Source: Candidatus Enterococcus willemsii
GTDB lineage: Bacteria; Bacillota; Bacilli; Lactobacillales; Enterococcaceae
Assembly: GCF_009933335.1 (NCBI RefSeq)
Contig: NZ_MAEL01000003.1
Span: 1-64,000 of the forward strand
Direction: 5' to 3'
DNA length: 64,000 bases
In this document: in pieces, positions 35,959 to 44,534 of the stretch
How positions within the stretch are numbered: the first letter of the stretch is position 1
Layout: every line of letters begins with the position of its first letter
Notes under the pieces: model-generated
Seen by the model: only the letters and a program-made list of their open reading frames with translations
What the model was told of the DNA's origin: nothing
Databases searched by the model: none
Translations under genes and position numbers: made by a program

Positions 35959-36711
35959 TTAACGCTCTTGATTCGTCATAATAATCGGACCATCTTTCGT
36001 AATCGCGATAGAATGCTCATATTGTGCACAATAACTTTTATCTAGTGTACGGGCAGTCCAACCGTTCGGATCCATTTTCATTTTCCAAGTACCAGTTGTA
36101 ATCATGGGTTCGATAGTAATCGTCATGCCTTCTTTTAAGCGTAGACCTTTTCCGGGAAGGCCAAAATGTGGGAAAAACGGTTCTTCATGGATAGTAGGTC
36201 CAATGCCATGTGCAATAAAATCGCGAACGACACCATACCCTTTTGATTCAGCGTAACTTTGAATCGCATAGCCAATATCCCCTACACGTTGCCCAATTTG
36301 TGCTTGTTCAATTCCTATATACAAAGCTTCTTTCGTCACTTTCATTAAATCTGCATGTTCTTTGGAAATTTCTCCAACCGCATATGTCCAGCAACTATCC
36401 GAAATAGCGCCGTGTAAGTCAACACAAAAATCCACACTGACAATATCACCAGATTTTAGACGATAATTGGAAGGAAAGCCATGACATATTTCTTCATTGA
36501 CACTGATACATGTTGCATATTCGTAGCCTTCAAAGCCAATTTGTGCAGGAATAGCTCCGGCATCTATAATTTTTTGATGTACAAATTGATTGATTTCATT
36601 TGTTGTGATACCTGGTTTGATTATTTTGCGTAAAGCAATATGAATGTCTGCTAAAATAGCACCAGACTGTTGCATTTCATTAATTTCTCTTGATGATTTT
36701 AAGGTAATCAT
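35959..36711 (-). CDS. map: Methionine aminopeptidase, type I
   Basis: A 250-residue enzyme that removes the initiator methionine from new proteins. The five metal ligands are visible: Asp in VDFCVDLHG near 95, Asp in ISDSCWT near 105, His in AHGIGPTIHEEP near 168, Glu in TIEPMI near 202 and Glu in QYEHS near 234. The ATG at 36711 follows AAGGAG by 7 nt; the frame is open 25 codons further up without a site. It is a single gene, divergent from an LD-carboxypeptidase gene. Confidence 0.94.
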   Translation of the reverse strand: MITLKSSREINEMQQSGAILADIHIALRKIIKPGITTNEINQFVHQKIIDAGAIPAQIGFEGYEYATCISVNEEICHGFPSNYRLKSGDIVSVDFCVDLHGAISDSCWTYAVGEISKEHADLMKVTKEALYIGIEQAQIGQRVGDIGYAIQSYAESKGYGVVRDFIAHGIGPTIHEEPFFPHFGLPGKGLRLKEGMTITIEPMITTGTWKMKMDPNGWTARTLDKSYCAQYEHSIAITKDGPIIMTNQER

Positions 36712-36883
36712 AGAATACTCCTTGCTAAAAGTTAGTACGTCAATCTTATAGCTATATGGAGAAGAAAGCAATTGAATAAACTTCATCTGAAGTAGTAATT
36801 AGTTAGAGTATAGCTGAAAAGAGTTCTCTTTTATCTATTGATTTGTTAGTATTTATGTAATGACAAGCAGGAGGAGGTAGCCT

Positions 36884-37930
36884 ATGAGGAAAGTAAAACG
36901 ATTAGAAGCAGGAGACACTATTGCATTCATTACATTATCGTCTGGTATGGCGGGTGAATCAATTTTTCAGTATCGTTGGAAAGTAGCGAAAGAGCGGTTG
37001 GAAGCATTGGGTTTTCATGTAGTATTAACCAAACATGCCACACATTCGAGTGAATATATTGATCATCACCCCGAAAAAAGAGCGGAAGACTTGATGAATA
37101 CCTTGAAAAATCCCGACATTCAAGCAATTGTCTGTATGATTGGTGGCGACGATACGATTCGGTTGTTACCATACATTGATTTTGAGACAATCAAGCAATA
37201 CCCTAAGCTATTTATTGGTCATTCAGATAGTACGGTGAATCACTTTATGTTTCATTATGCAGGTATCCCCTCTATTTATGGTCCTACTGCTTTAGTTGAA
37301 TTTGCAGAAAATGTGGCGATGCATTCTTATACACAGGATTATTTTTTTAAACTTGTGTCACAAGACAACACACCGTTTCAAATTCAACCAAGTAGCCAGT
37401 GGACTAGTGAGTTTTTGGATTGGACAGATGAACGCAATCAAACAGTGCAACGAACAATGACGGAAGAAACACATTTTCATGAATTTTTACAAGGCACAGG
37501 GATTGTACGAGGAAAATTGTTAGGTGGCTGTTTAGAAACTTTCCCAATGATGATAGGGACGAAAATTTGGCCAAAGGTAGAGCATTGGCAAGATAAAGTG
37601 TTATTTATTGAAACCTCAGAAATCAAACTGTCTCCGAGTATGTTTGCTGTTCTATTAAGAGGATTAGCTGCACAAGGTATTTTTCATCAAGTACAGGGGA
37701 TTTTAATGGGTAAACCGGTAAATGAAACATTTTACCAAGAATACAAAGACATCCTTCAAAAGATTATTCGTGACGAATGTCAATTAAGCGATTTGCCAAT
37801 TGTGTATAATATGAATTTTGGGCACACGGCGCCAATCATTAGTTTGCCAATTGGTTGTGAGATAGAGATTAATTGTCTGGAACAGACGATTCAAATTGTT
37901 GAGAGTCCAGTAGAAGGAGAAGTGCTATGA
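36884..37930 (+). CDS. LD-carboxypeptidase-like peptidase, S66 (MccF) family
   Basis: A 348-residue serine peptidase of family S66. The nucleophile Ser lies in the IGHSDST elbow near 113, after the CMIGGDD strand, and Glu and His of the C-terminal domain follow (LFIETSE; NFGHTAP). The family includes LD-carboxypeptidases, which trim murein tetrapeptides, and MccF, which cleaves microcin C. Chain length fits MccF-type members. It has no signal peptide and overlaps the following phosphatase gene by ATGA, so both may process one substrate. Confidence 0.87.
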   Translation: MRKVKRLEAGDTIAFITLSSGMAGESIFQYRWKVAKERLEALGFHVVLTKHATHSSEYIDHHPEKRAEDLMNTLKNPDIQAIVCMIGGDDTIRLLPYIDFETIKQYPKLFIGHSDSTVNHFMFHYAGIPSIYGPTALVEFAENVAMHSYTQDYFFKLVSQDNTPFQIQPSSQWTSEFLDWTDERNQTVQRTMTEETHFHEFLQGTGIVRGKLLGGCLETFPMMIGTKIWPKVEHWQDKVLFIETSEIKLSPSMFAVLLRGLAAQGIFHQVQGILMGKPVNETFYQEYKDILQKIIRDECQLSDLPIVYNMNFGHTAPIISLPIGCEIEINCLEQTIQIVESPVEGEVL

Positions 37931-38547
37931 AACGAATCATTACGATTCAACATACCGAATCTGAGCATCATCTGAATGGTATGGTTGGTTCGTGGACCGA
38001 CTGGGAATTATCTAAAAGAGGAAGGCACGAAGCGCAGCAAATTACCACCAACTTAACGAATGAATTTGATTTAAATGACTTTATGATTTACTCATCGGAC
38101 TTAACACGTGCTGTTCAAACTGCTCAACCGTTGGCTACGAAATTAGGCAAAGAAATTATGTTAGAGAAGAGATTACGAGAGCGTAATTTAGGCGAATGCT
38201 GTGGCCAGTCTGTGGCGTGGTTAAATCAGCACAAATTAAAAGATGAGGAAACAATTGATGATCGGTTATTTCCTAGTGCAGAATCCCGAAGAGAGTCATT
38301 TATGAGATTGCAGTCTTTTTTTGATGAACTAATTGAAAATCCTAAGGACGTTGTCTTAGTTGCTCATGGTGATATTTTGACTCAATTTTATGCGCTGTTT
38401 CTTAACCAGAAGATGGAAATACTGACAACACTTCGTTTTCAAGGGCTAGCAGGAGGCGTGTCTATTTTTGCCATCGATGACACTGTGCGAATCATTGAAA
38501 AGTTAAATGATTCCAGATACAAACAAATAAAAACAGACGACCTATAA
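37927..38547 (+). CDS. Histidine phosphatase superfamily protein, atypical RHG motif
   Basis: A 206-residue member of the phosphoglycerate mutase/histidine phosphatase family. The usual RHGE motif is IQHTESE, so the catalytic His9 stays but Arg is Gln and Gly is Thr. Other features are retained: SDLTRAVQTAQPL near 58, the LRERNLGE stretch near 87 and VLVAHGDI near 145 with the second His. The arginine normally binds the phosphate, so specificity or activity may differ. It is coupled to the S66 gene by a 4-nt overlap. Confidence 0.85.
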   Translation: MKRIITIQHTESEHHLNGMVGSWTDWELSKRGRHEAQQITTNLTNEFDLNDFMIYSSDLTRAVQTAQPLATKLGKEIMLEKRLRERNLGECCGQSVAWLNQHKLKDEETIDDRLFPSAESRRESFMRLQSFFDELIENPKDVVLVAHGDILTQFYALFLNQKMEILTTLRFQGLAGGVSIFAIDDTVRIIEKLNDSRYKQIKTDDL

Positions 38548-38578
38548 GCGCATATTCGCTATAGGTCGTCTGTTTTTA
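38529..38578. terminator. Terminator after the histidine phosphatase gene
   Basis: A stem of about 18 bp with a bulged A (ACAGACGACCTATA plus AGCG on the left arm) around CATATT, then five Ts. It overlaps the last codons of the phosphatase gene and lies between convergent genes. Confidence 0.9.
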
Positions 38579-38599
38579 TCACTGGATATTGGTTCCTTT

Positions 38600-38911
38600 T
38601 TATTTTTCCCAAATTAATCCATCTTTGAATGAACCTCGATTAGATTGTTTGGCTGCTTTTTCAGCAAGTACATCAGAAATAGTAATATTATGAAGTGCTA
38701 ATAGGCATTCCAATACTTCTAAAATATCCGCACTTTCTTCAATTAGATTATCGATGGATGTCGCTTGCAGAAATTCTTGTGTTTCTTCTTGTAATTTTTG
38801 TTTTAAAGCAAATTCATATTCTGTACCATTGATTTTGGTAAAGTCAGAATTTGGATATGTTTGCTGTATAGGTACGGCTAGTTTATCTCTTACAAGTTTT
38901 CTATTTGCCAT
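38600..38911 (-). CDS. MazG-superfamily nucleotide pyrophosphohydrolase-like protein
   Basis: A 103-residue protein of the all-alpha NTP pyrophosphatase superfamily (PRA-PH/HisE and MazG-like). The metal-binding pattern EETQEF near 41 and EESADILEVLE near 58 is visible. It is not in a histidine operon, so a house-cleaning role against non-standard nucleotides is more likely than histidine synthesis. It lies 18 nt after the glutathione peroxidase gene and is probably cotranscribed. Confidence 0.82.
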   Translation of the reverse strand: MANRKLVRDKLAVPIQQTYPNSDFTKINGTEYEFALKQKLQEETQEFLQATSIDNLIEESADILEVLECLLALHNITISDVLAEKAAKQSNRGSFKDGLIWEK

Positions 38912-38929
38912 TTATTTCTCCTTCTAAGT

Positions 38930-39472
38930 TTATTTCTTAACTAACAACGCCCGAATGTCTTCTTTTAATTCCTCCGGTTCAACGGTTGGTGAATAGCGAT
39001 GTACGACGTTGCCACTAGCATCGACTAAAAATTTGGTGAAGTTCCAATGGATATCATCTTTCTTCGCATGAGAGACCATCGAGAGCATTTTTTCGACAAA
39101 GGCTTTGGCATCTGCACCTTCATCGTTAGGTTTGCTTTGACGGAGCCATTGATACAGCGGACTAGCATTTTCGCCGTTTACCTCAATTTTTTCAAATCTT
39201 GGAAAGGTTGTTCCGTAATTTAAGGAACAAAATTCATTAATTTCTTCGCTTGTACCGGGCGCTTGTCCTAAAAATTGATTGCACGGAAAATCGAGAATTT
39301 CAAAATTTTCGTTAGCGAACTCTTTGTACAAGGCTTCTAAGGCTTCGTATTGCTTAGTAAAGCCACATTTCGTTGCGGTGTTGATAATGAGTAAGACTTT
39401 CCCTTGGTAATTACTTAGTGGGAAAGGTAATCCTTGTTGGTCATTTACGGTGAAGTCATAGATAGTTGTCAT
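38930..39472 (-). CDS. Glutathione peroxidase family protein
   Basis: A 180-residue peroxidase that reduces peroxides in the cytoplasm with thioredoxin or glutathione. The catalytic Cys is in ATKCGFTKQYEAL near 36, the second-shell Gln region in FPCNQFLGQ near 64-70, and the conserved Trp/Asn in WNFTKFLVD near 143. It uses cysteine instead of selenocysteine. Upstream on the minus strand is a GGAGGAATC ribosome site. A GST gene occurs later in this window, in line with a glutathione-using Enterococcus. Confidence 0.92.
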   Translation of the reverse strand: MTTIYDFTVNDQQGLPFPLSNYQGKVLLIINTATKCGFTKQYEALEALYKEFANENFEILDFPCNQFLGQAPGTSEEINEFCSLNYGTTFPRFEKIEVNGENASPLYQWLRQSKPNDEGADAKAFVEKMLSMVSHAKKDDIHWNFTKFLVDASGNVVHRYSPTVEPEELKEDIRALLVKK

Positions 39473-39654
39473 GATGATTCCTCCTTTGTTTCATTTTACT
39501 TTGAATGATACTAGGATGCGAGAAAAGTGTATTTTTACTTAAACTTAACCTTCTTAATGAAATATCCACAAACTTTATCAGACCCTTTCATAAAATTGGC
39601 AAGAAATTAAAAAAGCTTTGTTAGGATGAAGGTATCAAATAACGAGGTGAAAAC

Positions 39655-40737
39655 ATGAAAAAATCAATGACATTCCTAACATTAAGCGCCATTTTATTAT
39701 CGACTTTAGCGGCATGCGGGTCCGAAGCTCCAAAAAGCAATGCGTCAGAGGATGATTCACTCGACACAATTATTGAAAAAGCCAAAGAAGAAGGCGAAAT
39801 TGCGAGTTTAGGGATGCCGGACACATGGGCGAACTGGATCGGTACATGGGATGATATTGAAGCAAATTATGGCATTAAACAAACCGATACGGATATGTCT
39901 AGTGCGGAAGAACTGGCAAAATTTGAATCAGAGGGAACCAAAGGAACTGCCGATATTGGTGATGTGGGGATTAGTTTCGGTCCATTAGCAGTCAGCAAAG
40001 ACTTGACGTTACCTTATAAAACAAGCTATTGGGAAGATGTACCCGATTGGGCAAAAGATGAGGTAGGTCATTGGATGCTAAGTTATACGGGAACAATTGC
40101 TTTTTTGACTGACAAAAATAATGTTGATAAAGCACCGACATCATGGGAAGAATTAGCAGCAGGTGATTACCAAGTAGCAGTTGGAGATGTAACCAAAGCC
40201 AACCAAGCACAGTTTGCAGTATTGGCGGCAGCAATTGCGCATGGTGGCGATGAAGGGAATATTCAACCTGGATTAGACTATTTCAAAGAGTTTGCGGAAA
40301 AAGGACGTCTTTCATCAGTTGATGCTAGCGTAGCAAACTTAGAAAAAGGTGAAGTCGATGTCACGATTGTTTGGGACTTTAATGGCTTAAATTACCGTGA
40401 TCAAATTGATTCTGACCGCTTTGAAGTAACCATTCCTTCTGATGGTTCCGTCATTAGTGGCTATACGACATTAATTAACAAACATGCACCACATCCAAAT
40501 GCAGCAAAACTTGCACGTGAATATATTTTATCCGACGAAGGACAAATTAATTTAGCTAAAGGATATGCTCGTCCGATACGTGAAAATGTTGAACTACCGG
40601 CAGAAGTTGCCGAAAAATTATTACCTGCTGAAGATTATAAGGCAGCACAACCGGTCAAAGACAACGCGACTTGGGATGAAACAGCAGTAAACTTACCTGA
40701 ATTGTGGCAAAAGGAGGTGCTGAGTCATGTCAAATAA
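39655..40737 (+). CDS. Substrate-binding lipoprotein of an organophosphorus-type ABC importer
   Basis: A 360-residue secreted lipoprotein with a type II signal peptide whose lipobox LAAC places the lipidated Cys at 21. The mature part is an iron(III)/2-aminoethylphosphonate-type binding protein (SBP_bac family), with AGDYQVAVGDVTKANQAQF and the hinge region YTTLINKHAPHPNAAKLA. It is the first gene of five that overlap one another, so it captures the substrate for the permease downstream. Ligand is unknown; the hydrolase in the operon points to a phosphate ester or phosphonate. Confidence 0.88.
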   Translation: MKKSMTFLTLSAILLSTLAACGSEAPKSNASEDDSLDTIIEKAKEEGEIASLGMPDTWANWIGTWDDIEANYGIKQTDTDMSSAEELAKFESEGTKGTADIGDVGISFGPLAVSKDLTLPYKTSYWEDVPDWAKDEVGHWMLSYTGTIAFLTDKNNVDKAPTSWEELAAGDYQVAVGDVTKANQAQFAVLAAAIAHGGDEGNIQPGLDYFKEFAEKGRLSSVDASVANLEKGEVDVTIVWDFNGLNYRDQIDSDRFEVTIPSDGSVISGYTTLINKHAPHPNAAKLAREYILSDEGQINLAKGYARPIRENVELPAEVAEKLLPAEDYKAAQPVKDNATWDETAVNLPELWQKEVLSHVK

Positions 40738-41569
40738 TGAATTAACCGAGAAGTTGATTCTGGTCGTCTTAGATGGTTGTCGTTATGATACAGCGATGGA
40801 GCAAATGGGGGTGATGAACCATTTTGTGGAGTATCATCAAGCAGAGTGCATTAAAGTCATTGCTGAAATGCCGAGTAATTCTCGTCCGTTATATGCCGTC
40901 TTAGCTACAGGTGTGCCAAGTTATCGCAATGGTATTTTGACAAATGGTCATGTGCAACGGATTCAAGAAGAATCATTGTTTGATTTGGTCAAACAAGCAG
41001 GAGGGATAACAGGAGCTGCTGCTTATTATTGGCAAAGTGAGTTATTCAATGAAGCACCGTATGATATTCGTCGGCATCGGATTCAAAATGATGAGCATCA
41101 AGCAATTCAGCACGGTATTTTTTATAGTGACGACACGTATCCAGACTCGCATGTATTTGCGGATGCTAATCATATTATTCAAACCTATCAACCGAACTTT
41201 ATGTTGATTCACTCAATGAATATTGATGACGTGGGCCATAAGTTTACCGCGAATTCGCGTGAATATGTTGCAACAGTCAATCAAGCCGATACGATTTTAG
41301 GGATGGTATTACCACAGTGGCTGGAAGCGGGTTACCAAGTGTTAGTTACTGCGGATCATGGGATGGATGAAAATGGCTTGCATGGCGGGAGTTTAGCTGC
41401 CCACCGTGAAGTACCATTGTTCATCTTCTCGGATAAATTTCCCAAAAACAGTGGGCTCAAACAAATGGATCAAATCGAGTTGGCTCCGTTAATCTGTAGT
41501 TTGTTAGACATTGAAGCGGGAACAAATATGCAGATAGGAACAGCGAAAAGAAAGGGACGGAACGGATGA
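40727..41569 (+). CDS. Alkaline-phosphatase-superfamily hydrolase within the ABC operon
   Basis: A 280-residue cytoplasmic metallohydrolase of the alkaline phosphatase/phosphodiesterase superfamily. The metal-ligand segments are VVLDGCRYD at the N-terminus, a nucleophile Ser or Thr region in EMPSNSRPLYAVLATG near 48, NIDDVGHKF near 168, and TADHGMDENGLHGG near 206. It has no signal peptide. It overlaps the binding-protein gene by 11 nt and the permease gene by 4 nt. Phosphonoacetate hydrolase and nucleotide pyrophosphatase/phosphodiesterase are the nearest known activities, but substrate is not established. Confidence 0.85.
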   Translation: MSNNELTEKLILVVLDGCRYDTAMEQMGVMNHFVEYHQAECIKVIAEMPSNSRPLYAVLATGVPSYRNGILTNGHVQRIQEESLFDLVKQAGGITGAAAYYWQSELFNEAPYDIRRHRIQNDEHQAIQHGIFYSDDTYPDSHVFADANHIIQTYQPNFMLIHSMNIDDVGHKFTANSREYVATVNQADTILGMVLPQWLEAGYQVLVTADHGMDENGLHGGSLAAHREVPLFIFSDKFPKNSGLKQMDQIELAPLICSLLDIEAGTNMQIGTAKRKGRNG

Positions 41570-42363
41570 AGAAACACCTAGGCTTATTACCACTCCTCTT
41601 ATTACTGACCGCTTTTTTAGTGGTTCCGTTATGTTTTATGTTGATCGGAAGCTTTCAATCAGACACAACAGGAGTGTGGACGATAACAAATTACACGGAA
41701 TTTTTTCAGAACTCGTATTACTATCAAGCATTTTTTAATAGCTTACTGATTTCACTGGTTTCATGTGTGCTTGGTTTGTTTGGTGCTGTTGTCTTGTGTT
41801 TGTGTCTGTTACAGCTTTCGGATAAAGCGCAAGAAAAGATTACTTTTTTATCAAACTTAGCGGCAAACTTTGCAGGGATTCCGTTAGCCTTTTCTTTTAT
41901 TATTTTATTAGGAAATGCGGGGGTATTGAAGTTACTGCTTGGTTCATTGGCAGGCTTTAACCTTTATTCATGGTGGGGGTTAGGTCTAACCTATGTTTAC
42001 TTTCAAATTCCTTTGGGTGTGCTGTTTTTATATCCTAGTATGAAAGAATTGAAAAAAGAATGGCAAGAAGCAGCGGCAACTTTAGGTACGAGTTCATTTT
42101 ATTATTGGCGTAAGGTGGCATTCCCTTTCTTAAGACCGACACTGCTTACGACATTCATTATTTTATTTGCCAATGGGATGGGCACATACGAAACAGCGTA
42201 TGCATTGACTGGTAGCAATGTTAATTTATTGACCGTCCGAATTGCTTCCTTGGTTTCAGGTGATGTATTTGCCAAGCCGAATATGGGCAGTGCGTTAGCA
42301 GTAATTTTTGGTTGCATGATGATTCTATTGATGACGTTCATAACAAGAAAGGAGAAACAATGA
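41566..42363 (+). CDS. ABC importer permease 1
   Basis: A 265-residue membrane protein with about six helices of the binding-protein-dependent permease family. The EAA loop reads EWQEAAATLGTSSFYYWRKV near 166-185, the contact site for the ATPase. Its ATG overlaps the hydrolase stop (ATGA), and its own stop overlaps the next permease gene. Confidence 0.9.
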   Translation: MKKHLGLLPLLLLLTAFLVVPLCFMLIGSFQSDTTGVWTITNYTEFFQNSYYYQAFFNSLLISLVSCVLGLFGAVVLCLCLLQLSDKAQEKITFLSNLAANFAGIPLAFSFIILLGNAGVLKLLLGSLAGFNLYSWWGLGLTYVYFQIPLGVLFLYPSMKELKKEWQEAAATLGTSSFYYWRKVAFPFLRPTLLTTFIILFANGMGTYETAYALTGSNVNLLTVRIASLVSGDVFAKPNMGSALAVIFGCMMILLMTFITRKEKQ

Positions 42364-43202
42364 AAAAATTCCTTGTGACAGTCATTCTTGGTTTATTCGC
42401 TTTATATTATCTTAGTCCACTTGTAGCGACTTTCTTTTATGCGAGTTCGACTTCTTGGGGGAAAAGTTTAGTGCCAGATGATTTTACCTTGCAATGGTTC
42501 GGGCAACTCCTAGGTGATTCTGCCTTTTTACTTGCTGTGGGTCGGTCATTTCTTTTAGCAGGTATCATGACTGGAATTATCTTTATTATCCTTGTTCCAA
42601 CAATGATTTGGATTCATTTGTATTATCCAAAATGGGATCAAGCATTACAAAAAATCGTGTTGCTTCCCTATGCAATTCCCGGGGTAATCCTAGTGACTGC
42701 CTTGCTAAGAACATATTCGAAATCTAGCGTACCAATGTTCCTTGTATTGCTAGGTGCACTATTTATTTCTATGTTACCGATTGTTTATCTCGGTATTAGT
42801 AATCAAATGCGCTTAGTAAACATGAAAGAACTTGTTGAAGCAGCCGAAACGCTAGGCGCATCCATGGGGTATATTATTCGCAAAGTATTAATTCCCAATA
42901 TCAAAGTTGGCACAACATTGGTTTCTTTGATGGTTTTTTCTTCTGTCTTTGGTGAATACATGTTGACGAATTTATTAATTGGCGGACGATTTGAAACGTT
43001 GCGTATTTACATGCTTCGTCGTATGAATGAAAATGGTCATATCGCAAGTGCAGTGATGATCCTGTATTTCTTATTTTTATTCCTTGTAGCGGTTGGTATT
43101 TTTTATATGAATAAAAAACAAGTGCGTCCCGTTACCGCAAAAGTGAAAGAAACAGAACCAGTGGAGGAAACAGCAGATGACAAACTACTTAACTATTCGT
43201 GA
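42360..43202 (+). CDS. ABC importer permease 2
   Basis: A 280-residue membrane protein with six helices and an EAA loop, ELVEAAETLGASMGYIIRKV near 158-177. The ATG at 42360 follows AAGGAG and overlaps the previous stop by 4 nt. It forms the heterodimeric channel with permease 1. Confidence 0.9.
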   Translation: MKKFLVTVILGLFALYYLSPLVATFFYASSTSWGKSLVPDDFTLQWFGQLLGDSAFLLAVGRSFLLAGIMTGIIFIILVPTMIWIHLYYPKWDQALQKIVLLPYAIPGVILVTALLRTYSKSSVPMFLVLLGALFISMLPIVYLGISNQMRLVNMKELVEAAETLGASMGYIIRKVLIPNIKVGTTLVSLMVFSSVFGEYMLTNLLIGGRFETLRIYMLRRMNENGHIASAVMILYFLFLFLVAVGIFYMNKKQVRPVTAKVKETEPVEETADDKLLNYS

Positions 43203-44205
43203 TTTATCTTTAGCATTTGGCGAGAAGAAAATTCTAAAAGAAGTGTCTTTTGAGGTGCAGGAAGGTGAATTTGTGACTTTGCTTGGGCCAAGTGGCTGTG
43301 GGAAGTCAACTTTACTTCGGTGTATTGCCGGTTTGGAAACTCCGCAACGAGGAATTATTGAGCTTGACCAAGTCGAAATTCAAGACCAGCCAACCAAAGA
43401 GCGAGGGATTGGTTTTGTTTTTCAACAGTATGCGTTGTTTCCGACAATGTCGGTCTTTGAAAATGTCGCTTTTGGTTTGCAGGTCAAAAAATTATCCAAA
43501 GAAGAATTACGGCAACGGGTATTTAAGTTATTAGATTTAGTTCAGCTGACCGATTTTGCTGAAACCAATGTGCAACGCTTATCCGGTGGTCAAAAACAAC
43601 GGGTAGCATTGGCGCGTGCACTAGCAACCGAACCAAAGATTTTATTACTAGATGAACCGTTAAGTGCGCTAGATGCGAAAATTAGAAAACAGCTCCAAAA
43701 AGATTTACGCCGAATCCAACGAGAGTTGAACATGACGATGATCTTTGTGACGCACGACCAAGAAGAAGCGATGTTGATTAGTGACCGCGTATTTGTCTTA
43801 GAAGCAGGCGAAATTGTACAAGCTTCATCGCCTTTTGAGTTGTACACAGCACCCCAAAGCCCGTTTGTCGCAGATTTTATTGGGAATAATATTTGCTTTG
43901 AATGGTTTGAATTAGATGAGTATACGACGGTTTTTTCTGGTATGGGAAATCGTTCACTCTATTATATTCGTCCAGAATTAATATCGATGAAGCCAGTGGC
44001 AGGTGCGTTTAGAATTCCAGTAAGTTTAAAAAACGTACAGACATTAGGAAATATTCGCCGTTACCAATTTGTGACGCATCGAGGAAAAGAGATATTTGTG
44101 GATCGCTTAAATGATTGGCATGAAATCTCTGAAACAACAGCACTTTATATTGATGCTGAAGACATGATTGTGGTCGATGTGAAACAACCTATTCAAGCTA
44201 GTTAA
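43177..44205 (+). CDS. ABC importer ATPase
   Basis: A 342-residue ATPase with Walker A GPSGCGKST near 38, signature LSGGQKQR near 134, Walker B ILLLDEPLSALD and switch His in FVTHDQEEAM. After the ATPase domain a regulatory TOBE-like extension (240-342) follows, as in CysA/PotA/FbpC-type importers. It overlaps permease 2 by 26 nt, the longest of the overlaps in the operon, and is followed by a terminator. Confidence 0.92.
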   Translation: MTNYLTIRDLSLAFGEKKILKEVSFEVQEGEFVTLLGPSGCGKSTLLRCIAGLETPQRGIIELDQVEIQDQPTKERGIGFVFQQYALFPTMSVFENVAFGLQVKKLSKEELRQRVFKLLDLVQLTDFAETNVQRLSGGQKQRVALARALATEPKILLLDEPLSALDAKIRKQLQKDLRRIQRELNMTMIFVTHDQEEAMLISDRVFVLEAGEIVQASSPFELYTAPQSPFVADFIGNNICFEWFELDEYTTVFSGMGNRSLYYIRPELISMKPVAGAFRIPVSLKNVQTLGNIRRYQFVTHRGKEIFVDRLNDWHEISETTALYIDAEDMIVVDVKQPIQAS

Positions 44206-44209
44206 CCTA

Positions 44210-44256
44210 ATCGTAGTATTCTGTCATTTAGATAGTATACTACGATATTTTGGTTT
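44210..44256 (+). terminator. Terminator of the organophosphorus ABC operon
   Basis: A 10-bp stem (ATCGTAGTAT with ATACTACGAT) with a 17-nt loop is followed by a T-rich stretch, 5 nt after the ATPase stop. Confidence 0.7.
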
Positions 44257-44363
44257 TAATAAGAAATACGGATTTTCGAATGACAATTTGTGATTATGAG
44301 AGGTTTTTAATGTTAATAATTAACTTTTTCGCTTTTTTAAACGTTTTCGTTCGTGTTTTCGTG

Positions 44364-44392
44364 TTGATTCTTATCTGTAATACTGGTATGAT
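44364..44392 (+). promoter_or_regulatory. Promoter of the purine permease gene
   Basis: TTGATT at 44364-44369 and TATGAT at 44387-44392 are 17 nt apart, with a TGG just before the -10 giving an extended -10. The riboswitch starts 17 nt downstream. Confidence 0.75.
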
Positions 44393-44408
44393 GTGTGAGG
44401 AAGAAAAA

Positions 44409-44473
44409 CCATATAGTTCTGATAATAAGGATCAGAAGTTTCTACAAGTCATCCGTAAAATGACTTACTATGG
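44409..44473 (+). promoter_or_regulatory. Purine riboswitch (guanine class)
   Basis: The three-way junction of the purine aptamer is visible: P1 CCATA with TATGG, P2 TTCTGAT with ATCAGAA closed by the AATAAGG loop, the junction GTTTCTAC, and P3 AAGTCAT with ATGACTT closed by CCGTAAA. The junction strand ACTATGG carries C at the specificity position, which fits guanine or hypoxanthine rather than adenine. The following 50 nt up to the permease gene hold a possible hairpin (ATGGCAAGG with CCTTCGCCAT), but its T-run is weak, so the expression platform is uncertain. Confidence 0.92.
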
Positions 44474-44534
44474 CAAGGGTCTTCGTTGTCCTTCGCCATT
44501 TTGATGGATTTTTCTATTTTGAAGGAGGAAGACA

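Noticed and set aside
39480-39654. Search for a promoter of the organophosphorus operon, including a Pho-box-like repeat
   Set aside because: No clear -35/-10 pair and no repeated Pho-type motif could be seen, so none is listed.
44250-44504. 84-codon frame before the purine permease gene
   Set aside because: It covers the promoter and the purine riboswitch and has no ribosome site.
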